In this document: positions 16,426-25,615 of the stretch, piece after piece
How positions within the stretch are numbered: the stretch's first letter is position 1
How the letters are laid out: every line of letters begins with the position of its first letter
From: Sporosarcina sp. ANT_H38
GTDB taxonomy: Bacteria > Bacillota > Bacilli > Bacillales_A > Planococcaceae
Assembly (NCBI RefSeq): GCF_008369195.1
Contig: NZ_VOBC01000001.1
Location: 62,001 to 126,000, forward strand
Reading direction: 5' to 3'
DNA: 64,000 nucleotides
The notes under the pieces: generated by a model
The model's input: the letters and a program-made list of their open reading frames with translations, nothing else
Told to the model about the DNA's origin: nothing
The model's database searches: none
Program-made: the position numbers and the translations under genes

Positions 16426-17415
16426 ATGAGAAGAAGCGAGCGGAAAATAAAAAAACGTAAAGGACTACGGAATTTCTTTATAGTGGCTACATTGATAGTA
16501 GTGGTGGGACTAGCGTATGGTGTTTTTCAATATTATAGTGGATGGTCTTTGGCGAATAAAGGATTGGTTAAAGGAGAAGAAACGTCATATGATGAATTCG
16601 AAGGTGCGGATCCTCAATTCGGTGAACTTAATGTTCTTTTATTAGGTAGTGATTCTCGCGGAGATGAAGATGCACGAGCTGATACGTTAATGATAGCGCA
16701 TTATAATCAAACAACTCGAAAGATAAAACTTGTTTCTATTATGAGAGACACATATGTGGATATCCCAGATCACGGTTACCATAAAATGAATACTGCGTTT
16801 TCTCTTGGCGGTCCTGAACTTGTAAGGAAAACGATTAAGCAAAACTTTGATATCGATGTTCATTCCTATGCAATTGTTGACTTCACCGGATTTTCAAAAA
16901 TTGTAGATGTTATAGCTCCTGATGGAATAGAAGTTGATATTCCATATACGATGTCTCATGGTATCGGAATGACATTGCAGCCTGGAAATCAAGTATTGAA
17001 TGGAGAACAGCTACTTGGATATGTACGTTTCCGCCACGATGTCCACAGTGATTTTGGGCGAGTGGAACGGCAGCAGGAAGCGTTGTCAAAATTAAAGGAT
17101 GAAGCTGTCAGCGTCCATAGTATACTAAAATTGCCTAAGTTACTTGGCGTTGTTGAACCTTACATTAATACAAACGTTGATAGTCGAACAATCCTTACAA
17201 TCGGTAAAGGTTTAATTGGCGGAAAAACAGGTGAAATTGAGACGTTACGTATTCCTGTTGAAAACTCTTTTGAAGATAAGCGTGTAGCAGCAGGGGCAGT
17301 TCTTAGTATCGATTTCGAGAAAAATAAACAGGCTTTACAACAGTTTTTATCGACCGAGGATGAAGCAGAAAATGACGAATTGGACGAAGAAGTACCACCA
17401 GAAGAAACTAAATAG
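16426..17415 (+). CDS. LytR-CpsA-Psr (LCP) family wall glycopolymer ligase
   Basis: A 329-residue enzyme that transfers teichoic acid or other glycopolymers from undecaprenyl phosphate to peptidoglycan at the outer membrane face. The ATG at 16426 follows AGGTGG by eight bases. A short basic cytoplasmic tail precedes one membrane span (about residues 14-34). The LCP domain shows NVLLLGSDSRGDEDARADTL with the catalytic Arg/Asp residues, LVSIMRDTYVDIP, and HKMNTAF, VDFTGF, LGYVRFRHD and GRVERQQ further on. The C-terminus is acidic and Pro-rich. Monocistronic under a palindrome-regulated promoter. Confidence 0.93.
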   Translation: MRRSERKIKKRKGLRNFFIVATLIVVVGLAYGVFQYYSGWSLANKGLVKGEETSYDEFEGADPQFGELNVLLLGSDSRGDEDARADTLMIAHYNQTTRKIKLVSIMRDTYVDIPDHGYHKMNTAFSLGGPELVRKTIKQNFDIDVHSYAIVDFTGFSKIVDVIAPDGIEVDIPYTMSHGIGMTLQPGNQVLNGEQLLGYVRFRHDVHSDFGRVERQQEALSKLKDEAVSVHSILKLPKLLGVVEPYINTNVDSRTILTIGKGLIGGKTGEIETLRIPVENSFEDKRVAAGAVLSIDFEKNKQALQQFLSTEDEAENDELDEEVPPEETK

Positions 17416-17420
17416 CGAAT

Positions 17421-17459
17421 AAAACAGCGTACATGTCAACTGACATGTACGCTGTTTTT
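17421..17459. terminator. Bidirectional terminator between the LCP and CDF genes
   Basis: Perfect 18-bp inverted repeat AAAACAGCGTACATGTCA / TGACATGTACGCTGTTTT with a 2-base centre. The last bases overlap the CDF stop codon. Confidence 0.9.
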
Positions 17460-18363
17460 ATTTATCATCCTCATACCAAGGATTCAAGTGAATCAAGACT
17501 TCATCTACATCTTCATGACACTCCATGATAGTGTCTCTAATTTTATGGGCAACATCATGCCCTTTTTGGATTGTCATTTCACCAGGAGCACCAATCCTTA
17601 GGTCAACTAAAATATAATGTCCATGCTCCCGGGCGCGCAAGCGGTCAATTCGCTTCACTTCTGGAATTGTCATGATTAATGCAGCGAATTCATCCAACCT
17701 ATCCTGACTTATGTTTTTTTCCATCAGGACATCCATTGCTTCTTTACCGATAACATATGCAAGTTTGAGCACTAAAAATGACACGATAATTCCCGCAACT
17801 GGATCACCATAAGCGAGGATATGAATTTCGTACAGATCACCAATAAGTGCAAGTCCGATGCCTAGAACAGCTGCGAGTGAAGCGTAGACGTCTGCTAAGT
17901 GGTCATACGCAGTTGCGATCAATCCTTTACTATTGGTCAATTTACCAATACGGATTGTATAGACATACAAGGCCTGTTTCCAAATCAGTGATATGAATGC
18001 AGTCAGTAAAGCAATAAAACTAGCTTTGGCCGGTTCTTCAAAAAGTGCAGAAATCGCTTCATATGCAATATAAAGTGCGGCAATCCCTAAAATCAGTGCC
18101 ACGATAGCAGAGCTGATAACTTCTGCTTTTCCGTGTCCATAAGGGTGATCATCATCCGCGGGACGTTTGGAAATTCGCATCGACGTTAAGGCGGCACCAC
18201 TGGCAATTACATCGCCTGCATTATGGAAACCATCAGCTAGAAGAACAGGACTTTGAAAGAGGAATCCGACAACAAGTTTAATGCATGTTAGGAGGATATT
18301 GCTTATCAAACTGATCCAAACGGCAATTAGTGAAGAACTAGAATGACTATGCTTATTCATCAT
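17458..18363 (-). CDS. Cation diffusion facilitator (CDF) family metal transporter
   Basis: A 301-residue proton-coupled exporter of divalent metals such as Zn, Mn, Fe or Co. The ATG at 18363 is chosen, six bases after AGGAGG; the longer frame back to 18465 would translate a terminator hairpin. Six membrane spans fit residues 10-215. The metal site is recognisable as LLADGFHNAGD (first H-x3-D) and TAYDHLADVYAS (second); DDDHPYGHGKAE is the conserved loop. The C-terminal cytoplasmic ferredoxin-like domain follows (MEKNISQDRLDEFA onward). The second-site DHLAD pattern resembles MntE/FieF-type members, but the metal cannot be assigned. Confidence 0.92.
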   Translation of the reverse strand: MMNKHSHSSSSLIAVWISLISNILLTCIKLVVGFLFQSPVLLADGFHNAGDVIASGAALTSMRISKRPADDDHPYGHGKAEVISSAIVALILGIAALYIAYEAISALFEEPAKASFIALLTAFISLIWKQALYVYTIRIGKLTNSKGLIATAYDHLADVYASLAAVLGIGLALIGDLYEIHILAYGDPVAGIIVSFLVLKLAYVIGKEAMDVLMEKNISQDRLDEFAALIMTIPEVKRIDRLRAREHGHYILVDLRIGAPGEMTIQKGHDVAHKIRDTIMECHEDVDEVLIHLNPWYEDDK

Positions 18364-18383
18364 TGATGACCTCCTATTCTTAT

Positions 18384-18430
18384 GTTTCCCGAGGGAAACA
18401 AAAAACCTTGACAGGCTCCTGTCAAGGTTT
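18384..18430 (-). terminator. Terminator-like hairpin pair in the CDF leader
   Basis: On the minus strand, a 13-bp stem AAACCTTGACAGG / CCTGTCAAGGTTT is followed by a T-run, and then a second hairpin GTTTCCC / GGGAAAC sits just before the CDF ribosome site. No minus-strand gene lies upstream, so this would stop leader transcripts, suggesting attenuation. Confidence 0.6.
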
Positions 18431-18648
18431 CGGTGTATCCGTATAATCGTTAAAGTTGAATGCATTCATAGCTATCACTCGCTAAATTAAGACGTTTTGC
18501 AATTATAACACTGTGAGATTCAGACAGCAAGGCAAAGGTTGAAGACTTTGAATGGACTCTCGCATTGATCAAATGCGTAAACGTCAAATAAGGAATTAGA
18601 AATAGCTGCACTTCATTCTGAGCTGTCTCAATCTAGAAGCCAACTTCT
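18431..18648. other. Divergent leader/promoter region of the CDF and gerA genes
   Basis: About 220 bases without a gene. It should hold the minus-strand CDF promoter and leader. I compared the minus strand with Mn (yybP-ykoY) and NiCo aptamer features from memory and saw no convincing match. Confidence 0.45.
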
Positions 18649-18679
18649 TGTATAAACGATTGTGATTTAGGAGATATTG
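18649..18679 (+). promoter_or_regulatory. Possible sigma-G promoter of the ger operon
   Basis: TGTATA (18649-18654) followed after 18 bases by GATATTG, a partial match to the forespore sigma-G pattern TGNATA-N18-CATNNTA. Context (germination operon) supports it, but the -10 is weak. Confidence 0.35.
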
Positions 18680-18713
18680 ATAAGAATATGACACGGATAA
18701 GAAGGTGATAGAG

Positions 18714-20153
18714 ATGGGTTTTTCGAATGACCAAAACGACAAAGTTCTCATTACAATTGACGCGATTAATGCTGAGTTAGATGGCATAAATGATGCCGTA
18801 TTTAAAGACATTCAAACAGACGGGGAAATCGTAACGGTCATTTATCTCAGTTCTCTTATCGATAATCTCACTCTACACAGAACAGTAATTGCACCATTGT
18901 TAACTAACAAGGATGACATATTGAAAGCTGCTGAAGTTCCTAAGAAAATTACTATCACTAGCATCTTGTCCTCAATTACCGATGGGGATACGATTGTTTA
19001 TTTTCATGAAAAGAATTTATTCGTAACTGTGAATACATATAGCCCTCCAACAAGTTCAATCGCTCAGTCAGATGCAGAATCAACGGTTAGCGGTCCTCGC
19101 GATGTACTTACCGAGTCGTTGCAAACAAATCTATCTCTTATTAAGAGAAGAATTAAAAACACAAACTTGAAAAGTAGGGACTTCATCATAGGGACAGAGA
19201 CAAACACTAAGCTTGTGGTCGTCTATATGGAGACAATCGTCCATCAGGAAAATTTGGATCGCGTCTTTAAAAACATAGATGAGATGGATTGGCCAGGGTT
19301 TAATGATATTACTATAGTTAGCCAGATAATGGAAACTCATAAATACTCTCCATTTACACAATATCATATGACAGAACGACCCGATTTTGTAACATCATCA
19401 CTACTGGATGGACGAATTGTGATTATGATGGAGAATACTCAAGGGGCCTTGATTTGTCCAAGTACATTTTTTGAATTTTTCATGTCCCCTGAGGATGAGT
19501 ATAACCGCTGGACAACGGCTACGTTATTGCGTTGTTTACGCTTTTTTGGTTTCTTTTTGACAATTATGCTAACTCCTTTTTATATTTCAGCGCTATCTTT
19601 TCACCCGGAGATATTACCATTCGAAATATTGATTAATCTACAAGAGTCACGTAGTAAGGTTCCTTTTCCTCCCGTCATTGAAGTTCTTTTCATGGAACTT
19701 GTTATTGAAGTGTTAAGAGAAGCGGGATCACGCATGCCGACAAAAATTGGACAAACGATTGGTATCGTTGGAGGTATCGTTATTGGGACCGCGGCTGTTG
19801 AAGCGGGTCTAGTCAGCAATACACTTATTGTATTAGTAGCGATTTCGGCATTGCTGTCCTTTCTACCTCCAAGTTTTACAATGAGTAATTCGAGTCGTGT
19901 TATACGCTATCTCTTTATCATATCTGCAGGTATTTTTGGTCTTTATGGACAGATGATTGCCTTTGCGTGGCTCATGATTCATTTGTTGAATTTAACCTCT
20001 TTGGGAACTCCTTATATGACACCTTTAATCCCAAGAAAATGGTCGGATCTAATGGACAATGTTATCCGGTTGCCGATTCATCTTCAAAAACAAAAAAAGG
20101 GTGTCTCAAGAGCTATGACCAAAAAAGTTCCTCCAACAAAGGGGGAAAAGTAA
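18714..20153 (+). CDS. Spore germinant receptor subunit A (GerA family)
   Basis: A 479-residue A subunit of a nutrient germinant receptor in the spore inner membrane. The ATG at 18714 follows AGAAGGTG; the GTG at 18705 lies within that site. The N-terminal 240 residues form the hydrophilic domain, including VVVYMETIVHQENLDRV and DGRIVIMMENTQGALICPS. The membrane domain begins after DEYNRWTTATLLRCLRFFGF and has four or five spans, including EAGSRMPTKIGQTIGIVGG, the conserved GerA loop. The Lys/Arg-rich C-terminal tail is usual. First of three co-directional genes (A, B, C order). The specific germinant cannot be read. Confidence 0.95.
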   Translation: MGFSNDQNDKVLITIDAINAELDGINDAVFKDIQTDGEIVTVIYLSSLIDNLTLHRTVIAPLLTNKDDILKAAEVPKKITITSILSSITDGDTIVYFHEKNLFVTVNTYSPPTSSIAQSDAESTVSGPRDVLTESLQTNLSLIKRRIKNTNLKSRDFIIGTETNTKLVVVYMETIVHQENLDRVFKNIDEMDWPGFNDITIVSQIMETHKYSPFTQYHMTERPDFVTSSLLDGRIVIMMENTQGALICPSTFFEFFMSPEDEYNRWTTATLLRCLRFFGFFLTIMLTPFYISALSFHPEILPFEILINLQESRSKVPFPPVIEVLFMELVIEVLREAGSRMPTKIGQTIGIVGGIVIGTAAVEAGLVSNTLIVLVAISALLSFLPPSFTMSNSSRVIRYLFIISAGIFGLYGQMIAFAWLMIHLLNLTSLGTPYMTPLIPRKWSDLMDNVIRLPIHLQKQKKGVSRAMTKKVPPTKGEK

Positions 20154-21233
20154 ATGATGGATCAAACAAAACAATTGAATGGTTACCATGTCGTGTTTCT
20201 CGTTCAAAACGTTATGATGGGGACCACTTTATTGTTATTACCAAATTTATTAAGTTCAGTGGGCTATAGTCAGTGGTGGTTACCGCTTATGTTTGCGCTT
20301 ATCGCAAACCTCTTATTAATTCCCATGGTATGGCTGATGTCACAATATAGCGCGTATAATTTATTTGCCATTCATGAAACATTACTTGGTAAATGGTTGG
20401 GGAAAGGAATAAATGTTTTACTAATCCTCTATTTAATAGTCCTTATAGCGGCTACTTGTGAAGGCTATTTAGAGCTTATACAAGTTGTTGCGCTGCAGGA
20501 TCGAACGATCACTGGGCCTCTTTTTATTTTTTTTCTGTTACTTGTTTATATTGTAAGTGGCGGTATCAAATCAATCGCACGCTTCTGTATCATCAGTTTC
20601 TTCCTTGTTACTTGGATGATCTATTTCATGAAATGGGGAATAACTGAGGGAGATATTAGGCACGCTTTGCCTCTATTTAACTTTTCAATGCAGGAGTTAT
20701 TTACCGCAACTAAAAACGGTTTTTTTTCGATGGCGGGATTTGAATTAATCTTGTTTTACTTTCCGTATATTATTCATCAAAAAAAAGTATTTAAACAAGC
20801 CTCATTGGGCATATGGATATGTGGAATCCTGTACTTTATAACGGCTTTTGTTAGTGTAATGTATTATTCTGAGTGGCAACTGGAAAATGTATTGTACCCG
20901 GTATTGTATTTATTTAATGCGGTAAAATTTTCTTTTCTCGAACGAGTTGACGTTATAGCCATAACGTTATGGGTATTTTTTATTCTATCGACAGCCTCCG
21001 CTTATTTGTGGGTTGTTAAAAAGGGGATTGATTCAATTCGGGCATCAGAAAACAAATCTCATTTATACATTATTTCCTTAATCATTTACATCTTCATTAA
21101 CATTCAGTTTCCAGAAGAATTTCAAAACAAACTTTATGAGCGTGTGCATTTTGTAAGCTATGGGTTTATGATTTGGCCAATATTTTTATGCATTATTCAT
21201 GTATTGAAAGCCAAAAAAGAAGGTGTGAAATGA
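20154..21233 (+). CDS. Spore germinant receptor subunit B (GerB permease family)
   Basis: A 359-residue protein with about ten membrane spans, of the APC-superfamily spore germination permease type, which binds the nutrient germinant. Typical features are the N-terminal QLNGYHVVFLVQNVMMG and the loop PLFNFSMQELFTATKNGFFS, with GFELILFYFPYI in the middle. Its ATG directly follows the A-subunit stop, with AAAGGGGGAAAAG as ribosome site inside the A gene. The stop overlaps the C-subunit start (ATGA). All three subunits are needed for a working receptor in the spore. Confidence 0.94.
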   Translation: MMDQTKQLNGYHVVFLVQNVMMGTTLLLLPNLLSSVGYSQWWLPLMFALIANLLLIPMVWLMSQYSAYNLFAIHETLLGKWLGKGINVLLILYLIVLIAATCEGYLELIQVVALQDRTITGPLFIFFLLLVYIVSGGIKSIARFCIISFFLVTWMIYFMKWGITEGDIRHALPLFNFSMQELFTATKNGFFSMAGFELILFYFPYIIHQKKVFKQASLGIWICGILYFITAFVSVMYYSEWQLENVLYPVLYLFNAVKFSFLERVDVIAITLWVFFILSTASAYLWVVKKGIDSIRASENKSHLYIISLIIYIFINIQFPEEFQNKLYERVHFVSYGFMIWPIFLCIIHVLKAKKEGVK

Positions 21234-22333
21234 AACAGAGTATAGTTATACTACTAATTAGTTGTTCCCTGTTGTTAATTGGATGTACGGAAGAATCAAA
21301 GCGCACATCTATAGAAGATTTGGGGATGGTTAGTAGCATCGCATTTGATGTAGCAAATGATAAAGAGATGAAAATGACAGTGTCAGTTCCTCATCCAACA
21401 ACTGAATTACCGAAAAACACACAAACGTATTCAGTCGATACACAACTCATACAAGAAGGGCTTGTGAAAGTGTCCTCACAGGCTGATAAAATGATTATCT
21501 TAAATCAGCTGAGAACGTTGTTGTTTAGCGAGGAACTCGCAAGAAATGGTAAAGTAGCCGAAGTGATTGAGCATTTCTATAGAAATTCGACTGTAGGAAA
21601 TAATGTTCGAATTGCTATCGTGAAAGATCGTGCGGAAGATTTTCTAAAAGCGGAATTTCCAGACAAACCTAATATTGATACTTATTTAAATGATTTGCTG
21701 CAACCTGCGCATCATACGTCTTTTAGTCCTTTTACAACGCTACATGATTTTCAGTACTCGGAAAGCAATCCTATTTATTTCTCAATGACTCCCTACTTAG
21801 AACTTGAAAAGGAGTCATTTAAAATTGCGAGTGTTGCTTTGTTTGATAGAGGGAAAATGTTAGACACGATATCAACCAAGGAAGCTTTAATCGTTCAGGC
21901 TTTAATAGGGAAAGGAAAACTTCCGCCGCTTGCCATTAAGCTGGATGAACCTTCAGATAAAGAACAATTACAGATCCAACTTGTTAAAAATAAAGTGAAA
22001 ATAACAGGTAACCGAAATATAGAAGCTCCAAAATTGAAGATTGCACTTAACTTGCAAGGAACCTTATATGAATATAAAGGGGATAAGGATTTAGGTAAAA
22101 TAAAGGAATATAAAGAGTTGGAAACAGAAGTGAGTAAGTATGTTAAAAAAGACGTAGAAGACGTTATTAAGAAACTTCAGGAATTAGAAGTCGATCCCGT
22201 TGGCTTTAGTGAATATTTCAGAATGTACCATAAGGGAAGATGGACAGAAGAGCTATCAAAAAAAATAATGGTTTCTGGAGATTTTAAGGTAACAGTAGAT
22301 TTTAAACTGCTTAATACTGGAGCATTAAAGTAG
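21230..22333 (+). CDS. Spore germinant receptor subunit C (Ger(x)C lipoprotein)
   Basis: A 367-residue lipoprotein of the Ger(x)C family. I place the start at the ATG at 21230 (GAAGGTGTGAA upstream, 4-base overlap with the B gene), not at 21173. The signal peptide has a clear lipobox LLIGC (Cys19), anchoring it to the outer face of the spore inner membrane. The domain I start is seen as LGMVSSIAFDVANDKEMKMT; the C-terminal domain ends with the usual KGRWTEELSKKIMV-type strand. Last gene of the ger operon, with a terminator directly after. Full length for the family. Confidence 0.94.
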   Translation: MKQSIVILLISCSLLLIGCTEESKRTSIEDLGMVSSIAFDVANDKEMKMTVSVPHPTTELPKNTQTYSVDTQLIQEGLVKVSSQADKMIILNQLRTLLFSEELARNGKVAEVIEHFYRNSTVGNNVRIAIVKDRAEDFLKAEFPDKPNIDTYLNDLLQPAHHTSFSPFTTLHDFQYSESNPIYFSMTPYLELEKESFKIASVALFDRGKMLDTISTKEALIVQALIGKGKLPPLAIKLDEPSDKEQLQIQLVKNKVKITGNRNIEAPKLKIALNLQGTLYEYKGDKDLGKIKEYKELETEVSKYVKKDVEDVIKKLQELEVDPVGFSEYFRMYHKGRWTEELSKKIMVSGDFKVTVDFKLLNTGALK

Positions 22334-22357
22334 GTAGATAAATGGACAATTTTGTGT

Positions 22358-22382
22358 GCGCAACTACTAGTTGCGCTTTTTA
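22358..22382 (+). terminator. Terminator of the ger operon
   Basis: GCGCAACTA / TAGTTGCGC, perfect 9-bp stem with a one-base centre, followed by TTTTTAT. It may form with a larger loop. Confidence 0.85.
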
Positions 22383-22397
22383 TATTTTAAAAAACGG

Positions 22398-22426
22398 TTG
22401 CAATCAAGTAAGGGTGTAATTATAAT
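22398..22426 (+). promoter_or_regulatory. Sigma-A promoter of the nhaC-argH operon
   Basis: TTGCAA (22398-22403), 17-base spacer, TATAAT (22421-22426). This predicts a start near 22433 and a 5' untranslated leader of about 265 bases. Confidence 0.75.
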
Positions 22427-22433
22427 ACAATAT

Positions 22434-22451
22434 AATGAATAAATATTCGTT
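22434..22451. promoter_or_regulatory. ARG-box-like ArgR/AhrC site at the nhaC-argH promoter
   Basis: AATGAATAAATATTCGTT fits the arginine-repressor consensus TGAAT-A/T4-ATTCA closely and sits just at the predicted transcription start. A similar pair lies before argC. Confidence 0.6.
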
Positions 22452-22699
22452 CATCAGTCAGAATTCAGCTTGTTATTATAGCGTGAATTTTTGTGGAATA
22501 CTGGTGAATGAGCGTTTTAAGAATTGAAAACAGTATGCTATGTGTACAATTGGAATTTAAATACTTCTAGGCGTGGGGTGAATTTATTTATAATGAGCAG
22601 GAAATTATATGTTGCGTATTAATAGGTCTTAGAAAATAATACACATTACAATGGAATTTATAATTATACATGTTCTGTGAATGGAAGAGGGGATTTTAA
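22452..22699 (+). other. Long leader of the nhaC-argH operon
   Basis: About 250 bases without a gene. No T-box (AGGGTGG...) or strong terminator seen; AT-rich, with no convincing structure by eye. Confidence 0.4.
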
Positions 22700-24223
22700 G
22701 TGGAACATATGGGTATTGTATCTATACTACCTCCAATATTGGCTGTCATATTAGCTATCGTAACGAAAAACGTCATCATTTCGCTATTTTCTGGTACATA
22801 CTTTGGTGTTTTACTATTGGTAGGCGGTCGACCTCTCGAAGCTACAATGGAGACAATCGGAAATTATTTGTTTCCACAAGTGGCGGACAGCTATAATGCT
22901 GCTGTATTAGTTTTACTGTTTTTCATAGGGGGATTTGTTGCGCTTATGGAGAAGTCGGGTGGTGGTGCGGCTCTTGCAGAAAAAGCGACGAAGTTCATAA
23001 ATACACGTATGAAAGCACAACTAGCTGCCTGGTTTGGTGGAGTACTCATCTTTTTCTCCGATATAGGAACGCCTCTTATAGTAGGTCCTGTGTTTGAGAA
23101 GATTTTCGATGCAACGAAAATTTCCAGAGAGAAGCTTGCTTGGATTATTGACTCAACATCATCTCCGGTTGCGGTTTTAGTCCCGTTCATCGGTTGGGGT
23201 GTTTACATAATGGGGCTCATTAAAAATGAATTTGATTTGTTGGGCATCACGACTTCAGAATTCAGCACGTTAGTACAGGTCATTCCGTTTCAATTTTATG
23301 CAATTTTAGCTGTTTCAATGGTACCACTTATGGCGATAACAAAATTGGATTTCGGCCCTATGGCGAAAGCGGAAAGACGTATTCAACAGACGGGCGAACT
23401 TTATTGGTCAACGTCAACACCTCTACGAAAAGCGGAGGAAGGCGAGGACATGACCAAGGGGAGTCATACAAATTTAATACTGCTTCCTTTAGCGGTGTTG
23501 TTTATTACGTTATTCGGACTTTTGATTTCGTTCGGATTCCCCTTAAAGCCGGTACCTGGTAATGATTTTAGGGTTGCTTTGTCGACAGCCTATCTATTTG
23601 CAGCAATTACAATTGTCATATTAATGCTTGTCTACAAAGTAAAAAAGTTTGATGAGATTTTCACGATTTATACATCAGGTATGCAGAAAATGGTGTATGT
23701 CGCAGTCACACTTGTCTTAGCATGGTCACTAGGTAAAGTGATCAATGAAATGGGAACAGCAACTTTTATTGTTGAAGTGATGCAGGGAAATGTCCCCGCT
23801 TTCATCATCCCGGCCATTCTTTTCCTTGTCGGCGCAGGAATGGCTCTCGCGTCAGGAACATCTTGGGGGACGTTCGCCATCATGCTTCCAATTGCTATAC
23901 CAATGGCTGTCGCACTCGATGCGCATCTGTTAGTCTGTATAGGAGCAGTCCTATCAGGAGGAATCTTCGGAGACCATTGTTCACCGATTTCAGATACAAC
24001 GATTTTATCATCGACAGGGGCAGGAGCCGATCATATCGATCACGTAAAAACACAATTTCCATATGCCCTTCTTAACGGAGCGATAGCGTTAGTCGGATTT
24101 ATCGTTGCAGGTATTACAGGTAGTGCACTTACTTTGGTTTTGACAATTGTTCTTCTTGTTTTGGCAGTGATTTTATTATCTAAATTGAATGCTAGAAAAT
24201 ACGGAAAAGGAGTGGAAGTATAA
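22700..24223 (+). CDS. NhaC-family Na+/H+ antiporter-like transporter in an arginine operon
   Basis: A 507-residue membrane protein with about 12-13 spans, of the NhaC/ion transporter superfamily. Conserved stretches are FFIGGFVALMEKSGG, FFSDIGTPLIVGPVFEKI, the SGTSWGTFAIMLPIA loop and FGDHCSPISDTTILSS, the last two being family hallmarks. The GTG at 22700 follows GAGGGG. Its stop touches the argH ATG, so both are one transcript under an ARG-box-like site. This context suggests export or uptake of arginine or a precursor (ornithine, citrulline) rather than simple Na+ antiport. That is inference; NhaC members also exchange malate or lactate. Confidence 0.88.
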   Translation: MEHMGIVSILPPILAVILAIVTKNVIISLFSGTYFGVLLLVGGRPLEATMETIGNYLFPQVADSYNAAVLVLLFFIGGFVALMEKSGGGAALAEKATKFINTRMKAQLAAWFGGVLIFFSDIGTPLIVGPVFEKIFDATKISREKLAWIIDSTSSPVAVLVPFIGWGVYIMGLIKNEFDLLGITTSEFSTLVQVIPFQFYAILAVSMVPLMAITKLDFGPMAKAERRIQQTGELYWSTSTPLRKAEEGEDMTKGSHTNLILLPLAVLFITLFGLLISFGFPLKPVPGNDFRVALSTAYLFAAITIVILMLVYKVKKFDEIFTIYTSGMQKMVYVAVTLVLAWSLGKVINEMGTATFIVEVMQGNVPAFIIPAILFLVGAGMALASGTSWGTFAIMLPIAIPMAVALDAHLLVCIGAVLSGGIFGDHCSPISDTTILSSTGAGADHIDHVKTQFPYALLNGAIALVGFIVAGITGSALTLVLTIVLLVLAVILLSKLNARKYGKGVEV

Positions 24224-25552
24224 ATGAAACTTTGGGGCGGACGTTTTACAAGTCGTGCAGATGAAATAATGGAGCAATTTAACACTTCATTACCTGTGGA
24301 TCATAGATTGTATAAAGAGGATATAGCAGGAAGCTTAGCGCATGTTACGATGCTGGTGCACTGTGATTTATTAACACCAGAAGAAGGCGAAATGCTTGTT
24401 GGCGGGCTCCAATCCATTTTACAGGATATCGAAACGGGTACAATTAAAATTGAAGGCAATTACGAGGATATCCATTCTTTCGTAGAAATGCATTTGACTG
24501 AACGCATTGGGGAAACGGGGAAGAAACTTCATACTGCGCGCAGTCGAAATGATCAAGTCGCAGTGGACATGCGTTTGTATGCAAAAGGCAAGGCGGCACA
24601 AGTGATGGACAGCCTTCAAACGCTTATCGATTCACTAAATACTAAAGGGGCGGCAAACAACGTAATTATGCCTGGTTATACTCATTTACAGCGTGCGCAG
24701 GTTGTTACGTTTAGTCATCATTTAGGGGCTTATGCACAAATGTTCAAAAGGGATAAAAAGCGTATTAGCAATGCGATTGATATTTTGGATGAAAACCCAT
24801 TGGGCTGCGGAGCGCTTGCAGGAACAACGCATAACATCGACCGCGACGTGACGACTGCGTTATTAGGTTTTGCAAAACCTGTGGATAATTTCCTAGATGG
24901 CGTTAGTGATCGTGATTATTTACTTGAACTGATGTCGGATTTCTCGATTGTTATGATGCACTTGAGCCGATTGAGCGAGGAACTTATTTTATGGAGTAGC
25001 CAAGAATTCAAATTCATCAATATGGCAGATGCCTATTCCACGGGAAGTAGCATTATGCCGCAAAAGAAAAATCCTGATGCTGCGGAATTAATTCGCGGTA
25101 AAACGGGACGTGTCTATGGATCCCTGTTTTCATTGTTGACGACACTGAAAGGGTTGCCTCTTACTTATAATAAAGACATGCAGGAAGATAAAGAACAATT
25201 TTTCGACGCTTTAGATACAGTAATGGACTGTCTTGAAATCATGTCGAAAATGGTTGATACACTGCATGTCAATGCGGATAATATGAAAGCAGCGATTAAA
25301 GCAGGCTTCCTAAACGCGACAGAAGTTGCCGATTATTTGGTCGGCAAAGGAACAGCATTCCGTGATGCACATGAAATCGTGGGCAAGCTTATTATTTATT
25401 GTGAGCAACAGAAGAAAGCAATTGAGGATTTGACGGTTGAAGAGTTGGCTACGTTTAGCAAGCAAATTACGGATGATATATACGATTATATCGATTATGA
25501 AAATATTATTACAAAAGGGAATAAGCACTTGATGAAGCAAGTGGGGGAATAA
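24224..25552 (+). CDS. argH: Argininosuccinate lyase
   Basis: A 442-residue fumarase/aspartase-superfamily enzyme for the last step of arginine synthesis, splitting argininosuccinate into arginine and fumarate. The N-terminus MKLWGGRFTS is diagnostic, the substrate loop has TARSRNDQV, and the signature GSSIMPQKKNPD with catalytic Ser lies around residue 275. Normal length. It starts at once after the nhaC-like gene with GGAGTGG as ribosome site. argG, usually beside argH, is absent. A terminator follows. Confidence 0.97.
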   Translation: MKLWGGRFTSRADEIMEQFNTSLPVDHRLYKEDIAGSLAHVTMLVHCDLLTPEEGEMLVGGLQSILQDIETGTIKIEGNYEDIHSFVEMHLTERIGETGKKLHTARSRNDQVAVDMRLYAKGKAAQVMDSLQTLIDSLNTKGAANNVIMPGYTHLQRAQVVTFSHHLGAYAQMFKRDKKRISNAIDILDENPLGCGALAGTTHNIDRDVTTALLGFAKPVDNFLDGVSDRDYLLELMSDFSIVMMHLSRLSEELILWSSQEFKFINMADAYSTGSSIMPQKKNPDAAELIRGKTGRVYGSLFSLLTTLKGLPLTYNKDMQEDKEQFFDALDTVMDCLEIMSKMVDTLHVNADNMKAAIKAGFLNATEVADYLVGKGTAFRDAHEIVGKLIIYCEQQKKAIEDLTVEELATFSKQITDDIYDYIDYENIITKGNKHLMKQVGE

Positions 25553-25557
25553 AGGGA

Positions 25558-25588
25558 GGGACTGTCTGCTAGATGACAGTCCTTTTTT
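25558..25588 (+). terminator. Terminator of the nhaC-argH operon
   Basis: GGACTGTC / GACAGTCC with an 8-base loop and TTTTTT tail, six bases after the argH stop. Confidence 0.88.
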
Positions 25589-25615
25589 CTGTTGTGGGGA
25601 CTGGTGAGCCGGAGA

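Noticed and set aside
18431..18648. Known Mn or NiCo riboswitch before the CDF gene
   Set aside because: Conserved aptamer cores, as I remember them, are not visible; only the hairpins are reported.
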